A stretch of DNA of 64,000 bases from Alentia gelatinosa (GCA_950022655.1 OX465584.1:57880335-57944334), one strand, 5' to 3'. Positions 21,915 through 33,074 are shown, counted from the stretch's first letter. Numbers and translations are program-made. Notes: generated by a model from the letters alone, not told the origin.

Positions 21915-22368
21915 GAGGGTGCGTCCACCAACCACGACAAGGCTACGACAAGTGCCGACATGAAAGTTCCAATCGCAGCCTTGTCGCAGCCTTGTCGTGA
22001 GAAGAGCATTGTCGGGACAGCGGTGTCGGGGAGTGTCGTAGACGTTACCGGTTTCCGTAAAAAAGGCGCCCATGGTTCCGACACACTACGACAGTGATAT
22101 CGAGGAAACCACAACACTCCATGACAAAGGTCCAGTCGTAGCAAAAATCGAACATGTTCGATATTGTCGTGGCCTTGTCGGAGGGTCTCCGACAGGCCCC
22201 CGAAAGCTTCGTGTCGCAGCCTGTTGGGGCCTTGTCGTAGCCTCTTGTCGGGAACTATGTTCCACCAACCATGACAAGGCTACGACAGGCCTTCCAATCT
22301 TAGAGCTGTCATGGACCTTGTCGGAAAGCCGTTGTCGCAGCCTTGTCGTGGTTGGTGGACGCACCCTC
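21915..22368. mobile_element. MITE D, copy 1
   Basis: Termini GAGGGTGCGTCCACCAACCA and its complement, flanked by TTA and TAA. The whole element is palindromic and full of GACAAGGCTACGACA-type words. Other copies: 41547, 50796, 51556 (truncated), 54042 and 63005. A 3-bp TWA target points to a Harbinger-type MITE. Confidence 0.75.
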
Positions 22369-22371
22369 TAA

Positions 22372-22654
22372 GGCCTGGCGTCCACCTACTACGATAGAAA
22401 TTTAGACCTCCCGATATGGCACCGATACAAAAAGCAAATATTGGAGACATATCGGGAAGGGGCAAAATCGTAGACATATGTCTTAGACATGCCACTTCAC
22501 CGCGCATTGTATGGGGTTTTCATCAGTGTCTAAACGTAAAAACGTGGTCAACTGCCCCGATATTAGGTGACCTTCCGACGCGATTTTGAATTTCTATCGG
22601 GAGGTGCATCGTAGACCATATCGGAGCCATATCGTAGTAAGTGGACGCCTGGCC
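22372..22654. mobile_element. MITE E, copy 1
   Basis: Termini GGCCTGGCGTCCACCTACTA and TAGTAAGTGGACGCCTGGCC, with TAA on both sides (22369-22371, 22655-22657). The left TAA is also the right flank of D copy 1, so the two elements abut. Other copies at 30055, 32304 and 51247. Confidence 0.8.
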
Positions 22655-22920
22655 TAACATGAGAGATGTAAGACGCTGCAGGCTTGTTCCGGTCTGTTGC
22701 ACATAGCCCCATCTTGCAATGGCCTGCCACCATGTTGGCATGTTATGAACTAGTGAGAGGGAATGATAAAGCAGAATGTGTGCCACTTTAAAGTGACAGC
22801 CAAAAAGAAAACTATAGGGAGAGAGGTAAGATATGGTAAATGCATGAAAATAGACGAGGGCAATTCTGATAATTAATGTCCTCGCATAGACATAGTCAGA
22901 CTGATGATCAGAACTTTAAG

Positions 22921-23035
22921 TACTACACTAACTTATGGGTGGGAGATATTACTGTAAAAGAATCTTTCACATACATGCTATTTTGTGTTGGCGATTACAG
23001 AGATAACTGCCTTGACTCGCTTGGTGTGTCCCCGG
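22921..23035. mobile_element. MITE O, right half
   Basis: GGTGGGAGATATTACTG ... TTTTGTGTTGGCGATTACAG ... TCGCTTGGTGTGTCCCCGG matches the right half of O (42706-42929). Confidence 0.55.
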
Positions 23036-24228
23036 TGTAAAGAATTCCCATGTAACAGACGAAGAAGTGTCTTTCCATAAAAGACCGGCTTTTAAATATT
23101 AAACATGATAATATATATTTGGTCATACTATATCAGACTTGTGCCTGGCCGTATCCGTATATAGATCTATTTATTAATCTATTATCAAACTACATATCAA
23201 AATGTCTCCTAGTACTTATGTTTACAATAGATGAGTTTTGAAGAGAATACCATATTGACTTGTCAACGAAAAGTGATGTATTAGTATGACAACAGCTGTA
23301 TAACTAAAAAACCTAACCTCATCATCGTACACTATTTTTCACTATTCTCACCTCATCCATTCTTTTAAGATATATTATAACCCAATATTTGTAGTTACAG
23401 ACAATACCAGATATTTCAGACTTTGTTGTGGTCACAAACCCAAACTAACTGTATTGTTGATATGTGCCCAATGAACAGATAAGAAACAAGGATGGGACCG
23501 GTTCATAGATAGTAAGTAGTATAGTAAACATACGGTTTTAGCCAGGCGTACCGTCTTCTCAGCATCCCTAAGCCGCTGGCAGCGCCATAAGCGTGTTTTC
23601 ATTCCATTTCACACACCAGATTGAGGTCCTCCTATGCTCGCCTGTTTCTTTTTCCATCACCAGCACATGTGGGAAAACATAGCGGGAACCCTGCATTTCC
23701 TTATGTCCAATGCGGCTTAGATCTATTCACGAGATATGCGTCGTACAATTCCCTGTCTAAATGACTTTGTCGAGCATCTTACGTCCCCCCCCCCATAGAA
23801 AAGGAAATAGTTTAGTTGTAGGAGCGTTGCAGGCAGAAGGTTATCTAATATAGCATTGGTTCTATGGTATCTTTTTTTTTTTTAGTAAGTCTTTTATTAA
23901 TCTCTCCACATTATCATACAGCTTGCAACTTTCAGCTTTGCCAAACAATTCTCTGTTACCTTGTAGTCATTTCCATTGCTCCCCCTTTTTTATACTAATT
24001 AACTATATTAAACCAAAACTACCTGAACATCATTTAGGCTATTCTGGAACTAAACCTTTCATCTCATAAGTGTCCTGTACTAATTGCATGGTTGCCACCG
24101 CTGTATTGTTGACCCTAACAATTCTGATTATTCCTATTCCTTTTCCTAGAAAAGGTATATGAAGAACTTTCTTGGGATTACATCGAAATATTGTTCACTA
24201 CTGCTACTTCTTTTTTGAGTCTCTAATG
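23036..24228. other. Unassigned 1.2 kb
   Basis: A T-run at 23872-23883 could be a retroelement tail. I see no recognisable gene or repeat copy. Confidence 0.4.
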
Positions 24229-24337
24229 ATACGTAAACAGGCATACTGTGTCTGTACGTGATAAATACTTGGTAAAATTGACGATAAAATTTAAAGTTAT
24301 TTATCACGTACAGACACAGTAACCCTGTTTCCGTATA
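24229..24337. mobile_element. MITE AA, copy 1
   Basis: Ends ATACGTAAACAGGCATACTG and CAGTAACCCTGTTTCCGTAT, with GTACGTGATAAATA inside. Copies at 33075-33220 and 60376-60454. Confidence 0.6.
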
Positions 24338-24825
24338 ATAATTAAATATCACTCAGCTTTCTCTTACCTTGTTCATATTTCACTCTTCATTTTCTCAATT
24401 TGTAATACACGAATACGTATTTCACAATGTTGTTTTTCATTTCAGTACAAATTATTATACTGAAGTGCAAAATTCATCCTACGTATAATTAATGTCTATA
24501 CTCCAAGTCGGACTCTAAGTCATTTAAGAAAATTAATATTTCCAGCCGACAGCAGGCCGTGTTTACAAGGGGTACTATGTCTACGGGTTAATCCTGGTTG
24601 ATCCAAACAGTTTCCCGTCTGATTAAAACAGGTCCATCAGGAAGCTCTAAAACGTGATAAAACCTTATTTGATTGACTGTAAATTACATTAAAATGTCTT
24701 CACTTCTCCTCTGTCTGTTGTTTATGTAAAATGTTTTTATAACCAAGGTCGGCTAGCTTAAACGTAGATTATATAGTGGGCTTCTAATATTTTTTACCCA
24801 CTGACTTTATACCAAGCCGGTCACT

Positions 24826-24828
<3 letters not shown>
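24338..24828. other. Unassigned stretch
   Basis: AT-rich. Nothing recognised. Confidence 0.4.

Positions 24829-24915
<87 letters not shown>
24829..24915. repeat. (TA)n microsatellite
   Basis: About 40 uninterrupted TA units. The following block, ACCAGTTTTGTACCCCGTAA ... TTCAGCCTACGAG, recurs at 26230-26600. Confidence 0.95.
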
Positions 24916-24920
<5 letters not shown>

Positions 24921-24984
24921 CCAGTTTTGTACCCCGTAATTTACCCATCTGGTTTTCAGCCTACGAGAAATATCCTTCCTTTAT

Positions 24985-26210
24985 TTTTATTTTTTTTATT
25001 CAATATACATGCAGACAAAAGCAATCGCCTTTTGGCGTTCTTCCTTACAATCGTCAAAACAGACAATACATGATATACAGAACATATAAAGGAAAAAAAG
25101 AAAACATTCACTCATATATCTGTAGTCAATAACTCCATCCATTTTGACAGCAACTGTCCCATTTCATAGCAATAAGAATTAACTGATCTTCTGATCAGAT
25201 TTATTACACAATAATCACGTATCAGTTATTTTCATTGATTCATCTTTTATTCTGGCTTTAAACGAATCTTCTCCAGGCAGTTTCTGGGTATCAGCATTTA
25301 ATCTATTCCATATTTGCGTCCCTTCATATAGTGGTGATTTCAGATACCCATTTCCATTTTTTTTTCAAATTTATTTTGATCTTCCCAGCATTTCTAGTTA
25401 CATTATATTCTGAAAGAGTAATATTGGACTCGTCTTCACTCCACCATTTTATAAAAGGCATTGATAGGTAAAGTGTTCCCCCTGATCTCCATTCAGGGGT
25501 GGACAGCTGTCCTATGTTAATTGGCGAAGCCCCTTACAGTTAGGGAACCAGTGAGGAAGACTGAACAAAATGGCTGGACCTGAGAACCAGCCAAGCTTCA
25601 CTGGAAAACTACGTCTAAATACACAGTTATAACATAAGATACAGCTGTTTTGAAGGTTGGCAAGGACAAATGGGTATATATCTATCAATTCGATTTTGTT
25701 TTCATATATGTCAGAGTGTGCGCAGTATGAAATGACAACCCCGGTGGAGAGCTCTATGTCAGAGGAACCCGGCCCTGTATGAGACAGGGCCGGGTACACT
25801 GGCTGAGGCGTTAAGTGAATCGACCTTCTATAGTTTAGCAACCTGATTTTACATCATTCGTACAAGTCTTGGAGTTCAAAGTCCCTGAGTTTTGTTATCC
25901 CCATAACTAACCTACGACTGGTATTAACTAAGGTTTGCAATTTTGCCCTTTGTTGTTGATTTAAATAGAAAATGGATAAAGTCCCCATATTCAATCACTG
26001 GCAGTAACATAAGTTTAACAAGCTTCAATGCTGCCTCCTCTGTTAAGCAGTGCCTTATTTTTTCAGTTGAAATAGCTTGTAGCTAAAATCCCCTGTTATC
26101 TTGTTAAACTGAAGATTGAAATACATGTGGTTGTCCATTATAATTCCCAAAAACTTATACTGATTAACTGCCTTCGACTTTTTGAATCCCTATGGTAACT
26201 GCAAGTGTCA
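24985..26210 (-). pseudogene. Decayed LINE fragment (RT C-terminus and 3' UTR)
   Basis: The T-rich start at 24985-25000 is the tail of a minus-strand retrotransposon. Reading minus, 25250-25370 gives LYEGTQIWNRLNADTQKLPG followed by FKARIK, the typical end of a CR1/L2-like ORF2. 25860-26190 gives QYKFLGIIMDNHMYFN and a block resembling LKLVKLMLLPVIEYGDFIHF, the usual post-YADD thumb segment. Stops and frameshifts interrupt both. The two parts are separated by about 350 bp of unrelated sequence (25490-25855), probably an insertion. The catalytic core is absent. Confidence 0.6.
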
Positions 26211-26264
26211 CTCATTATGCATATATATGATAACCAGTTTTGTACCCCGAATTTTACCCACCTG

Positions 26265-26571
26265 GGACCTGTTTCACTAGTTTCGTGACATGTCTAGATG
26301 GTGTCTAGATGGTGTGTGCGGTTTCATAAGAACTAGACATTAGACCTCATTTTGTCCATTTTTGCTTGCACTGTTGGTGCCGCTTTTCATGTCTGTCTAA
26401 CACTTTTGTCACGAAACTAGTGAAACAGGTCCATGACGTGTAGATTTGTCTAATTCTTATGTTTGGGGTCTGTCTTTACCCAAGGGCAGCTACTTGTGTT
26501 GTCACGAAACTAGACAACCCCAATGTCTGTATGGTGTCACAGACATGTCACGAAACTAGTGAAACAGGTCC
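26265..26571. mobile_element. Family C element, full length
   Basis: Termini GGACCTGTTTCACTAGTTTC and ACTAGTGAAACAGGTCC. A third copy of the terminal sequence lies inside at 26412-26432, so the element looks like two joined units. It interrupts a repeat also present at 24918-24990: CCCATCTGG|TTTTCAGCC there, CCCACCTG-element-CTGGTCTTCAGCC here, giving a CTG(G) duplication. Confidence 0.7.
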
Positions 26572-26774
26572 CTGGTCTTCAGCCTACGAGGAATATCCTT
26601 CCATTATCATTCAGTTCCTTTTACCACTTTGGTCTGTGAATTCTAAATCTTAAGATCGTTGGCTTCCAAACCGCCTGATCTACCAGTTGTCCCCTCTTAC
26701 CTCAAACTTAACCCTAGCAGTTGTGTGATGCACAAGTCCTGAACATAATTTCAATGAGACCTGCTAGAAACCTG

Positions 26775-27022
26775 GGACCTGTTTCACTAGTTTCGTGACA
26801 AAAGTGTTAAACAGACATGAAAAGTGGCACCAACAGTGCAAGCAAGAACGGACAAAACGAAGTCTAATGTCTAGTTCTTATAAAACCGGACAAGCAGTGT
26901 TTAGGCTCTGTCTTGTCCTAGGGGCGGCTACTTGTGTTTTCACGAAACTAGTCCACCCCAATCTGTCTGTATGGTGTCACAGACGCCATCTAGACATGTC
27001 ATGAAACTAGTGAAACAGGTCC
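26775..27022. mobile_element. Family C element, second copy
   Basis: Same termini, with CTG at both flanks. The internal order is reversed relative to 26265-26571 (TGAAAAGTGGCACCAACAGT comes first). Confidence 0.7.
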
Positions 27023-27039
27023 CTGTATTTTACTATATA

Positions 27040-27345
27040 TAAGGTTTTATTATCCACCTTATACATAGTGTCCATAGAAAACACATGGGCAGCGTTTATC
27101 TACATACCTGGAGCATACAGATATGTTATATGCTCTGGGTTGTAAAAGCCCGCGCAAATGGAAAAATAGTGTGTATGAAAAAAATAGTACGTACCTAAAT
27201 TAACTGATATCAGTAGCCCACTTATCAGGAAAAGGTGGATGGTAAATACAATATAAACTGTTTTAGATGAAAGCGGTAGTATACTTCTTGATATTACCTC
27301 TACGCAATATCCTCACATGTACTTGGATATTACAACGCGTCAACT
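27040..27345 (-). mobile_element. Foldback element, family M, one 73-bp unit
   Basis: CATAGTGTCCATAGAAAACA ... TACCTGGAGCATACAG is one inverted unit of the 73-bp repeat amplified at 43845-44280. AAAGGTGGATGGTAAATACA and the arm with ACAACGCGTCAAC are the boundary and palindrome parts also found at 43628-43800. Confidence 0.6.
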
Positions 27346-27372
27346 TTTTTTTACGCCAGTGTGACTGGGGCA
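27346..27372. mobile_element. MITE U end fragment
   Basis: TTTTACGCCAGTGTGACTGG matches the right end of 9186-9499. The rest is missing. Confidence 0.5.
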
Positions 27373-27599
27373 TTATGCTGCTGTCAGCCTTTAAATGTTT
27401 GTAATTGTCAGCAATAAGCTAATCCCTGTGTCATTCAAAATAATAGCCAATTCAGAATTATGTCTGTCAGCAAAGCGCTGGTCGTTTCCGTTATACCTTT
27501 GTCAAGCAAAATATTAGCCAGTTCAAAACTATGCTGGTGTTATAGTATTTCCCCTTGACCATGTTATGTGAGTTCTTGCGACGAAGGCGCTAGTATTCA

Positions 27600-27895
27600 T
27601 ATTTATCCTACCCCGCATATAAATCTCCATAGACTTAACATGGTGGGCCTGTATGCCACGGTTATGACATAGAATATTTATATGCCACTGGTGACATATG
27701 AAGTAGAAAACACATGACAGGATAGGATAAAATCTAAACAACACTCAATTTCATATAATTGTTTACATGCCATTCGTTGTCTTCTGCTACAGATATCACT
27801 CAGCTCCGCTTCGTGATATCATTCCGCGAAGACAACTCATGCCATATAAACAATCATATGAAATTTCGTGATGTTTCATGATAATATCTCACTTG
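27600..27895 (+). mobile_element. Foldback element FB1, copy 2
   Basis: Same order as 1967-2245: TTATCCTACCCCGCATATAA, CCATAGACTTAACATGG, GGATAGGATAAAATCTAAAC, a palindrome with tip CAC-TC-AGC-TCC-GCT-TC-GTG at 27797-27815, end GATGTTTCATGATAA. Confidence 0.7.
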
Positions 27896-28041
27896 CCTTC
27901 CAATTGAGACTTCTACTTTTCACAACTGTGAAAATTGTAATCTACCGACATGATAATAAGCTGAAACAATACAAAAATCTAAAGAATTATGAAAGAAAAT
28001 GCGTTTTGTAACAGGTTTTTTGAAGAATGTATCGCATCTAT

Positions 28042-28322
28042 TATCTCACCCCTTATCTGTCACCATGAACTTAACATTAGAAGCTCATACTCCATGAAGG
28101 TAATGTACCCAATACTCAATGGCTAATCGGGTGATTTATAGATCTTATTGAATAATAGTGTTATACCGGGTGAGATAAAATAAGAAACCCGCTCGATGAA
28201 AATAATATGGCCCTCACTTCACCTCGTTTGACCGCTGCGTAATTCACTCAGCTTCACTTCATGAGTCACTCAAACTCAGTAGAGTATGAACGAAGTTATT
28301 TTCTTTTCTGGATTTCCTTCTC
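28042..28322 (+). mobile_element. Foldback element, family I
   Basis: TTATCTCACCCCTTATCTGT, ACCATGAACTTAACATTAG, GGGTGAGATAAAATAAG, then a palindrome with tip CAC-TC-AGC-TTC-ACT-TC-ATG (28245-28263). It ends immediately before MITE Q2. Confidence 0.55.
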
Positions 28323-28323
28323 T

Positions 28324-28618
28324 AGGCCTGTTTCCATTGGCCGATTTCCCATCGCTGATCTACAGTCAGGAACCACCAACAGACTTTTTGGCACAGCTTA
28401 CCCAAAATCGTTTAATGGAAACAACTAAGGTCGTGAAATGAACCACGACTTTTTCTGCTTAGATTAGGCAATGTGGCACCCCCCACCACTGAAAGCTTAG
28501 TCACTGAGTGAAAAGTACTACCCTCGCTGATTTTTCAATATTGACACACAGTCAGTGGCACCACCGATAGACTCTCTGGGTAACTCAAAAATGTTCGTTG
28601 GCCAATGGAAATGGGGCT
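28324..28618. mobile_element. MITE Q, copy 2
   Basis: Termini AGGCCTGTTTCCATTGGCC and GGCCAATGGAAATGGGGCT. The orientation is reversed relative to Q1. Confidence 0.65.
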
Positions 28619-28722
28619 GAGGAAACTTCATTCTGAGAGCAATAAATGATACGAGACCTATACGAGTGTCCTATACTTACACCCATAAACCACTCCTAGA
28701 TTCACCACGACATCCGACTTAA
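28570..28722 (+). repeat. Tandem duplication, left unit
   Basis: From TCTCTGGGTAACTCAAAA through CATTCTGAGAGCAATAAATG to CGACATCCGACTTAA. It is repeated at 29183-29634, where family J has inserted. Confidence 0.6.
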
Positions 28723-29178
28723 CCCTTTAGCTACGCTGTGATGCCTGAAAGCATTCCGCGGCATAGTACGCTATGATGCCTTGAGGCATTCCCGGGCATA
28801 GTACGTTATGATGCCTTGAGGCATTCCCGGGCATAGTACGTTATGATGCCTTGAAGCATTCCCGGGCATAGTACGCTATGATGCCTGGAGGCATTCCCGG
28901 GCATAGTATGCTATGATGCCTTGAGGCCTTGAGGCCTTTTTTAATGATATAATGCGAATATTTTTTATGATATTTTTCCGACCTTTGTAAAACTATATCA
29001 CAGTTAATATCGTTACCATTATAGAACATTCTAATTATTTTGGATTACCATGGAGATGTGATATAATGACGCCACTGTGGATATTGTGAAAAGTATCAGC
29101 GTACTACAGGGGTGAACATGGTACTGCAGCAGCGCATTTTAGGCTGTGTATTTGGTGATATGCAGTGTAGCAAAAGGG
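28723..29178. mobile_element. piggyBac-like MITE R1 with 35-bp minisatellite
   Basis: Exact TTAA on both sides (28719-28722, 29179-29182), termini CCCTTTAGCTACGCTG and AGTGTAGCAAAAGGG. The left part holds six 35-bp units (starts 28740, 28775, 28810, 28845, 28880, 28915), each with GATGCCTTGAGGCATTCCCG. The right part matches R2 at 33650-33851. Confidence 0.75.
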
Positions 29179-29182
29179 TTAA

Positions 29183-29634
29183 CCCTCTGGGTAACTAAAA
29201 GAATCTATACCATTTTCGTCGGCCAGTGGAAACGGGGCTGCAGAAACTCCATTCTGAGAGCGGTAAATAATCCGAGACCTATATGAGTGTGCTATACTTT
29301 TATCTTAGCCTGGTATTAACATCCATATGCTTAGCATTACGAACTCGTTCTCAACAGGCTTGCGAGAACGGTAACTCGTTCTCAACGGGTGATAAAGAGA
29401 TAAATATTTCCAGGCTAAGATAAAATCGGAAACATATTCGTGTTTGGTCTGAGTCCCTGTTCACCATCTCATTTGGAGTGCTTCAGAATATTCACTCGGC
29501 TATCGCCTCGTTCATATTACTGCGCACTCCAAACTCGATGGCGAACGAGGACATATACCAAACACTCATCAATTTCCTTCTTAATACCCATAAACCAGTC
29601 CTAGATTCACCACGACATCCGACTTAATGCTGTA
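29183..29634 (+). repeat. Tandem duplication, right unit (with J insertion)
   Basis: CTCTGGGTAACTAAAAG, CATTCTGAGAGCGGTAAATA and CGACATCCGACTTAATG match the left unit. It includes the right end of a Q element (to 29240). Confidence 0.6.
29303..29585 (+). mobile_element. Foldback element, family J, complete
   Basis: TATCTTAGCCTGGTATTAAC, CCATATGCTTAGCATTACG and CCAGGCTAAGATAAAATC form block one. A palindrome (CATCTCATTTGGAGTGC ... GCACTCCAAACTCGATGG) with tip CAC-TC-GGC-TATC-GCC-TC-GTT (29493-29512) forms block two. The empty site is CTATACTTACACCCATAAAC at 28670-28689, implying insertion at TA. Confidence 0.7.
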
Positions 29635-29880
29635 TGATCAGGGAACTCGTTGACGGGCTTCAAGTCAATTATCATCCACGTCTTAGGTGGCCTTGCGCGT
29701 GCTCATGCGCACTGATGTCCTGGCTGACTCCTCACTTCCGGTAATACTCACACCCGAGTTTTTCGGATCCCGCTTTTGGCGTCGGTGATTCTGTTGCCAT
29801 GGAGATGCTGTCCGTTAATGAGTTTAGTTTTAGAGGTCATATGAGTTTCTACTAATGTTCTACGACTAAAACGTATCTCA
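29635..29880. other. Unassigned stretch
   Basis: Nothing recognised. Confidence 0.4.
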
Positions 29881-29882
29881 AG

Positions 29883-30051
29883 TTGGAGACACACCAAGCG
29901 AGAAACGCGGCGATTTCCAGAATCAACTAAACAAAATGGCGTGTATCTGAGATAGTATTTCACATTTCACCTAATTATTGCTTCTGATACGCTAAATTGT
30001 CGGTGGGAGATATTACTAAGAAATAATATCCTACATACATACCAGTTTGTG
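29883..30051. mobile_element. MITE O, interrupted by E copy 2
   Basis: GGAGACACACCAAGCGAGAA ... TTTCACCTAATTATTGCTTC ... ACATACCAGTTTGTG. It breaks off at TTA, where E copy 2 begins. Confidence 0.6.
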
Positions 30052-30054
30052 TTA

Positions 30055-30336
30055 GGCCTGGCGGCCACCTACTACGATAGAAATTTAGACCTACCGATAT
30101 GGCACCGATACAAAAACCAAATATCGGAGACATATCGGGAAGGTGCAAAATCGTAGACATATGTCTAGACATGCCAAACCACCACGCATTGTATGGGGTT
30201 TTTATCAGTGTCTAATTGCAGAAATGTGGTCAACTGCCCCGATATTAGGGGACCTTCTGACGCGATTTTGATTTTCCATCGGGACGTGCATTGTTGACCA
30301 TATCGGAGCCATAACGCAGTAGGTGAATGTCAGGCC
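30055..30336. mobile_element. MITE E, copy 2
   Basis: Begins GGCCTGGCGGCCACCTACTA, flanked by TTA (30052-30054) and TTA (30337-30339). Confidence 0.75.
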
Positions 30337-30542
30337 TTAGAGTCCCCGACTTCAAGGTGAAAACACACTGTAGTGTACCACTGGTCGCTGAAAGTGTTTA
30401 ACCACTTTCCGTGATCGGTAGTCAACCAATGGCCCGAGACTGTAGTAGCTACCCCGTACTTACCACGCCAGTACGGGTGGGTTTGGATTGACCCACTGGA
30501 AAGGGCAGGGAGATGTGGGATGTACAACCTATCGCTACCGGT

Positions 30543-30913
30543 GGACACAAAACCAGACTCTGGACTATCTCAATATACTAGCTTTTATTAGATATATCGC
30601 GGATACAGTATGTTGGTGCTACTGGCCACCAACTAGCACGGGAAGAGATTCAGGTCTCTTCGCCGTTGAAAGGTTCTGAAGCAACCTTACCAACTTGTGA
30701 GGCTCCAAGCGTTCACTCTACTGGGAGGCACCGCTAGAAGTCCTGTCAACCCGCTGCGGACTCAGTCTTATATACTGAATGAGTTACGTAATGCGGGTGA
30801 TCCCGTAGTATTTACATACACGGGTCCGCCGGCTTTACCGCCCAGCAGGGATCGGCACTTGCGCCATCTAGCGTAAAGTGAAACAACGCTGCTCGACTAC
30901 CCTGACCCCTACA
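30543..30913 (-). mobile_element. LTR-like repeat, family N (subtype 1)
   Basis: Minus strand: TGTAGGGGTCAGGGTAGTCG at 30913, a TATATAAG box near 30765-30775, CTAATAAAAGC near 30585-30595, and an end at CCAGAGTCTGGTTTTGTGTC. Closest to 5588-5955. Confidence 0.45.
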
Positions 30914-31317
30914 ACACCAAGCAAGTGAAGGAAGCGATTTTTGAATCACCAACAAAAATTACCGGTTTTCACTTTCTTACTTCACGCGATGAGAGGAGGT
31001 TTTTATCACCCATATCGGTTGATATATCTTTGGCTGCAATGCTAGTTTCCATTGGCCGATATTTCCTCGAAAGTGGCATGAAATTAGTCGAAGGTTACCG
31101 CTATATTTATCTGTACCAAAGGTCGGCAAATCGAATCCCTTTTATATGTGTAGAACGTGGGGAAAATACCTCAATCATTAGAAACTAAAATAAATCATTA
31201 TTAGATGTTTAAGCAATATCATAGAAGAAACCAACAGATTTTGGTGAAAGTCATTGTGTAATGTGGACTGATATGAACAAGGTAACAGCCGAGTGAATAT
31301 TACGTAGCGTTCAAATG

Positions 31318-31560
31318 AGTTGGAGAACAACAACTTTGACCAAAACAAGATTGCTTTCTGTATTTATCTCACCCTGTATACATTTTTAAAATTTTTTATT
31401 TGGGTCAGTTCGCATACAGTAATAGTTGCGGTCTACCACCTTCCCATAGAGGAGATTTGTCAGTAATATACAAAAAATGGTTTCCCAGTAATAAAGTGTG
31501 TACATCTCCTAAGTTTACTATAATTCAAAAGATACAACATATAACATTCTACAATTCTGC
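31318..31560 (-). mobile_element. Foldback remnant followed by LINE/SINE 3' tail (family h)
   Basis: 31318-31375 resembles 20034-20097. 31386-31450 is the inverted copy of the tail at 127-189, with its T-rich end facing 31386. Confidence 0.5.
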
Positions 31561-32303
31561 AACAATGTAAGACAAAACAATGGCATGTACGGTACACGGG
31601 ATATAGACCATGGTCTACAATACACGTAGGGTATGGATAACGAGTTTCCAATGTTAAGCCCGTGGGACAAAAACACCAGGGGTGAGACAGAATTCTATCT
31701 ATCACCTATAATCATCTAGAATAGCGGGCTCAAACGATTTAACATGCGAGGGGATATACCCAAAGTATACACATTCCTAATCTCCTTATCAATTATCATT
31801 GATGTAAGCAGATGATGTGGGGCAGACAGAGGATGTATTGCTCCAGTGATCACTTTGATAGATCATATCCGTGACCCCGTGTAGGCGGGTTGCCGACTGG
31901 AATGCCATCGCGTTGGATTCAGCTATCTTCAAAGAACACCACTAATGAATTTAGAAACAGCTTTGTTGTAATTCTTCACGCTCCACTGACTTGGCCCCTT
32001 CTAATCAGACGACTATTTGCTTAAATGGAAACAAGCCTGTGTTTTCCCAACACAGTACTAATGTGGAACCCAAATGAGCAGTTTGCTCCATTGATCCCGT
32101 ACAGGGACAGGGTTCAGGAATCCTCTCAGGGTCTAGTATTTCTAGCATCCGGCCTTGTCACAGAGTTTCCCGCGCTTTTGTTTGTGAAACTGCAGATGGG
32201 AAATGTCGTCTGCCTTCTTTTGTTTTTTTGGTCTCAAGTTTCTTCATTGAATCTTTGATATACAATTCTGATGTTTCGTTGATATGCGATATACATACAA
32301 TAA
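31561..32303. other. Mostly unassigned
   Basis: 31633-31690 (CCAATGTTAAGCCCGTGG ... CAGGGGTGAGACAGAA) is a foldback first-block remnant. The ORF at 32025-32258 has no recognised domain. Confidence 0.35.
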
Positions 32304-32585
32304 GGCCCGGCGTCCACCTACTACGATATGGCTCCGATATGGTCTACGATGCACCTCCCGATAAAAAGTCAAAATCGCGTCGGAAGGTCACCTAATATCG
32401 GGGCAGTTGACCACTTTTCTGCAATTAGACACTGATAAAAACCCCATACAATGCGTAGTAGATTGGCATGTCCAGACATATGTCTACGATTTTGCACCTT
32501 CCCGATATGTCTCCGATATTTGGTATTTGAATCGGTGCCATATCGGGAGGTCTAAATTTCTATCGTAGTAGTTGGACGCTAGGCC
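32304..32585. mobile_element. MITE E, copy 3
   Basis: GGCCCGGCGTCCACCTACTA ... TAGTTGGACGCTAGGCC, flanked by TAA and TTA. Inverted relative to copies 1 and 2. Confidence 0.75.
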
Positions 32586-33074
32586 TTAAGGGACGTAAGC
32601 CTCAGTTTTTTTTAATTAAACTGGTTTTCATGGTCCTGCCTTTAATGGAATGCATCTGTTTTCATCTTATTCCATAGAAACAGGCTTGGTGTATGTAACT
32701 TCCTCCGGCATTGAATATGACAGTCAATTACCTGTCTTCTATTAATTAAAACATGTAAAAGGAATGCGTCATTTGTAGCTTTTCCTCCCCGGAAGATTCA
32801 AGAATGAATCAAAACGCCACCAGCCATTCAAAAGAAGCAGGCAGGCGACCCTGATTGATGTAGGCACATTCGCTGCGGAAGGAGGAAGTGAATTATAGGT
32901 TCTTTGATACATAAATGACAACCCTGAAAATAAACATACAGCCACAGCTATCCGTGGGATGCGTGGGAAGATACTAGCGAGAAGGTTGATATATTCTTCA
33001 ACTGACTTGTGAAGTGACTCCTAGTACTTAGTGGAGAGGGTGATGTTGAGGGGGAGCCGAAGGTAGGATGTAGT
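32586..33074. other. Unassigned stretch
   Basis: No gene or repeat recognised. Confidence 0.4.

Noticed and set aside
22072..22371. ORFs of 80-120 codons within D elements (also at 50862-51230 and 54077-54370)
   Set aside because: They arise from the palindromic GACAAGGCTACGACA words of a MITE, occur on both strands, and differ between copies by frameshifts.
28740..28935. CRISPR-like array of 35-bp units
   Set aside because: Units are contiguous with no unique spacers and sit inside a TTAA-flanked MITE in eukaryotic DNA.
30925..31188. 87-codon ORF
   Set aside because: It includes a Q-like terminal word (TTTCCATTGGCCGATATTTC) and so appears repeat-derived.
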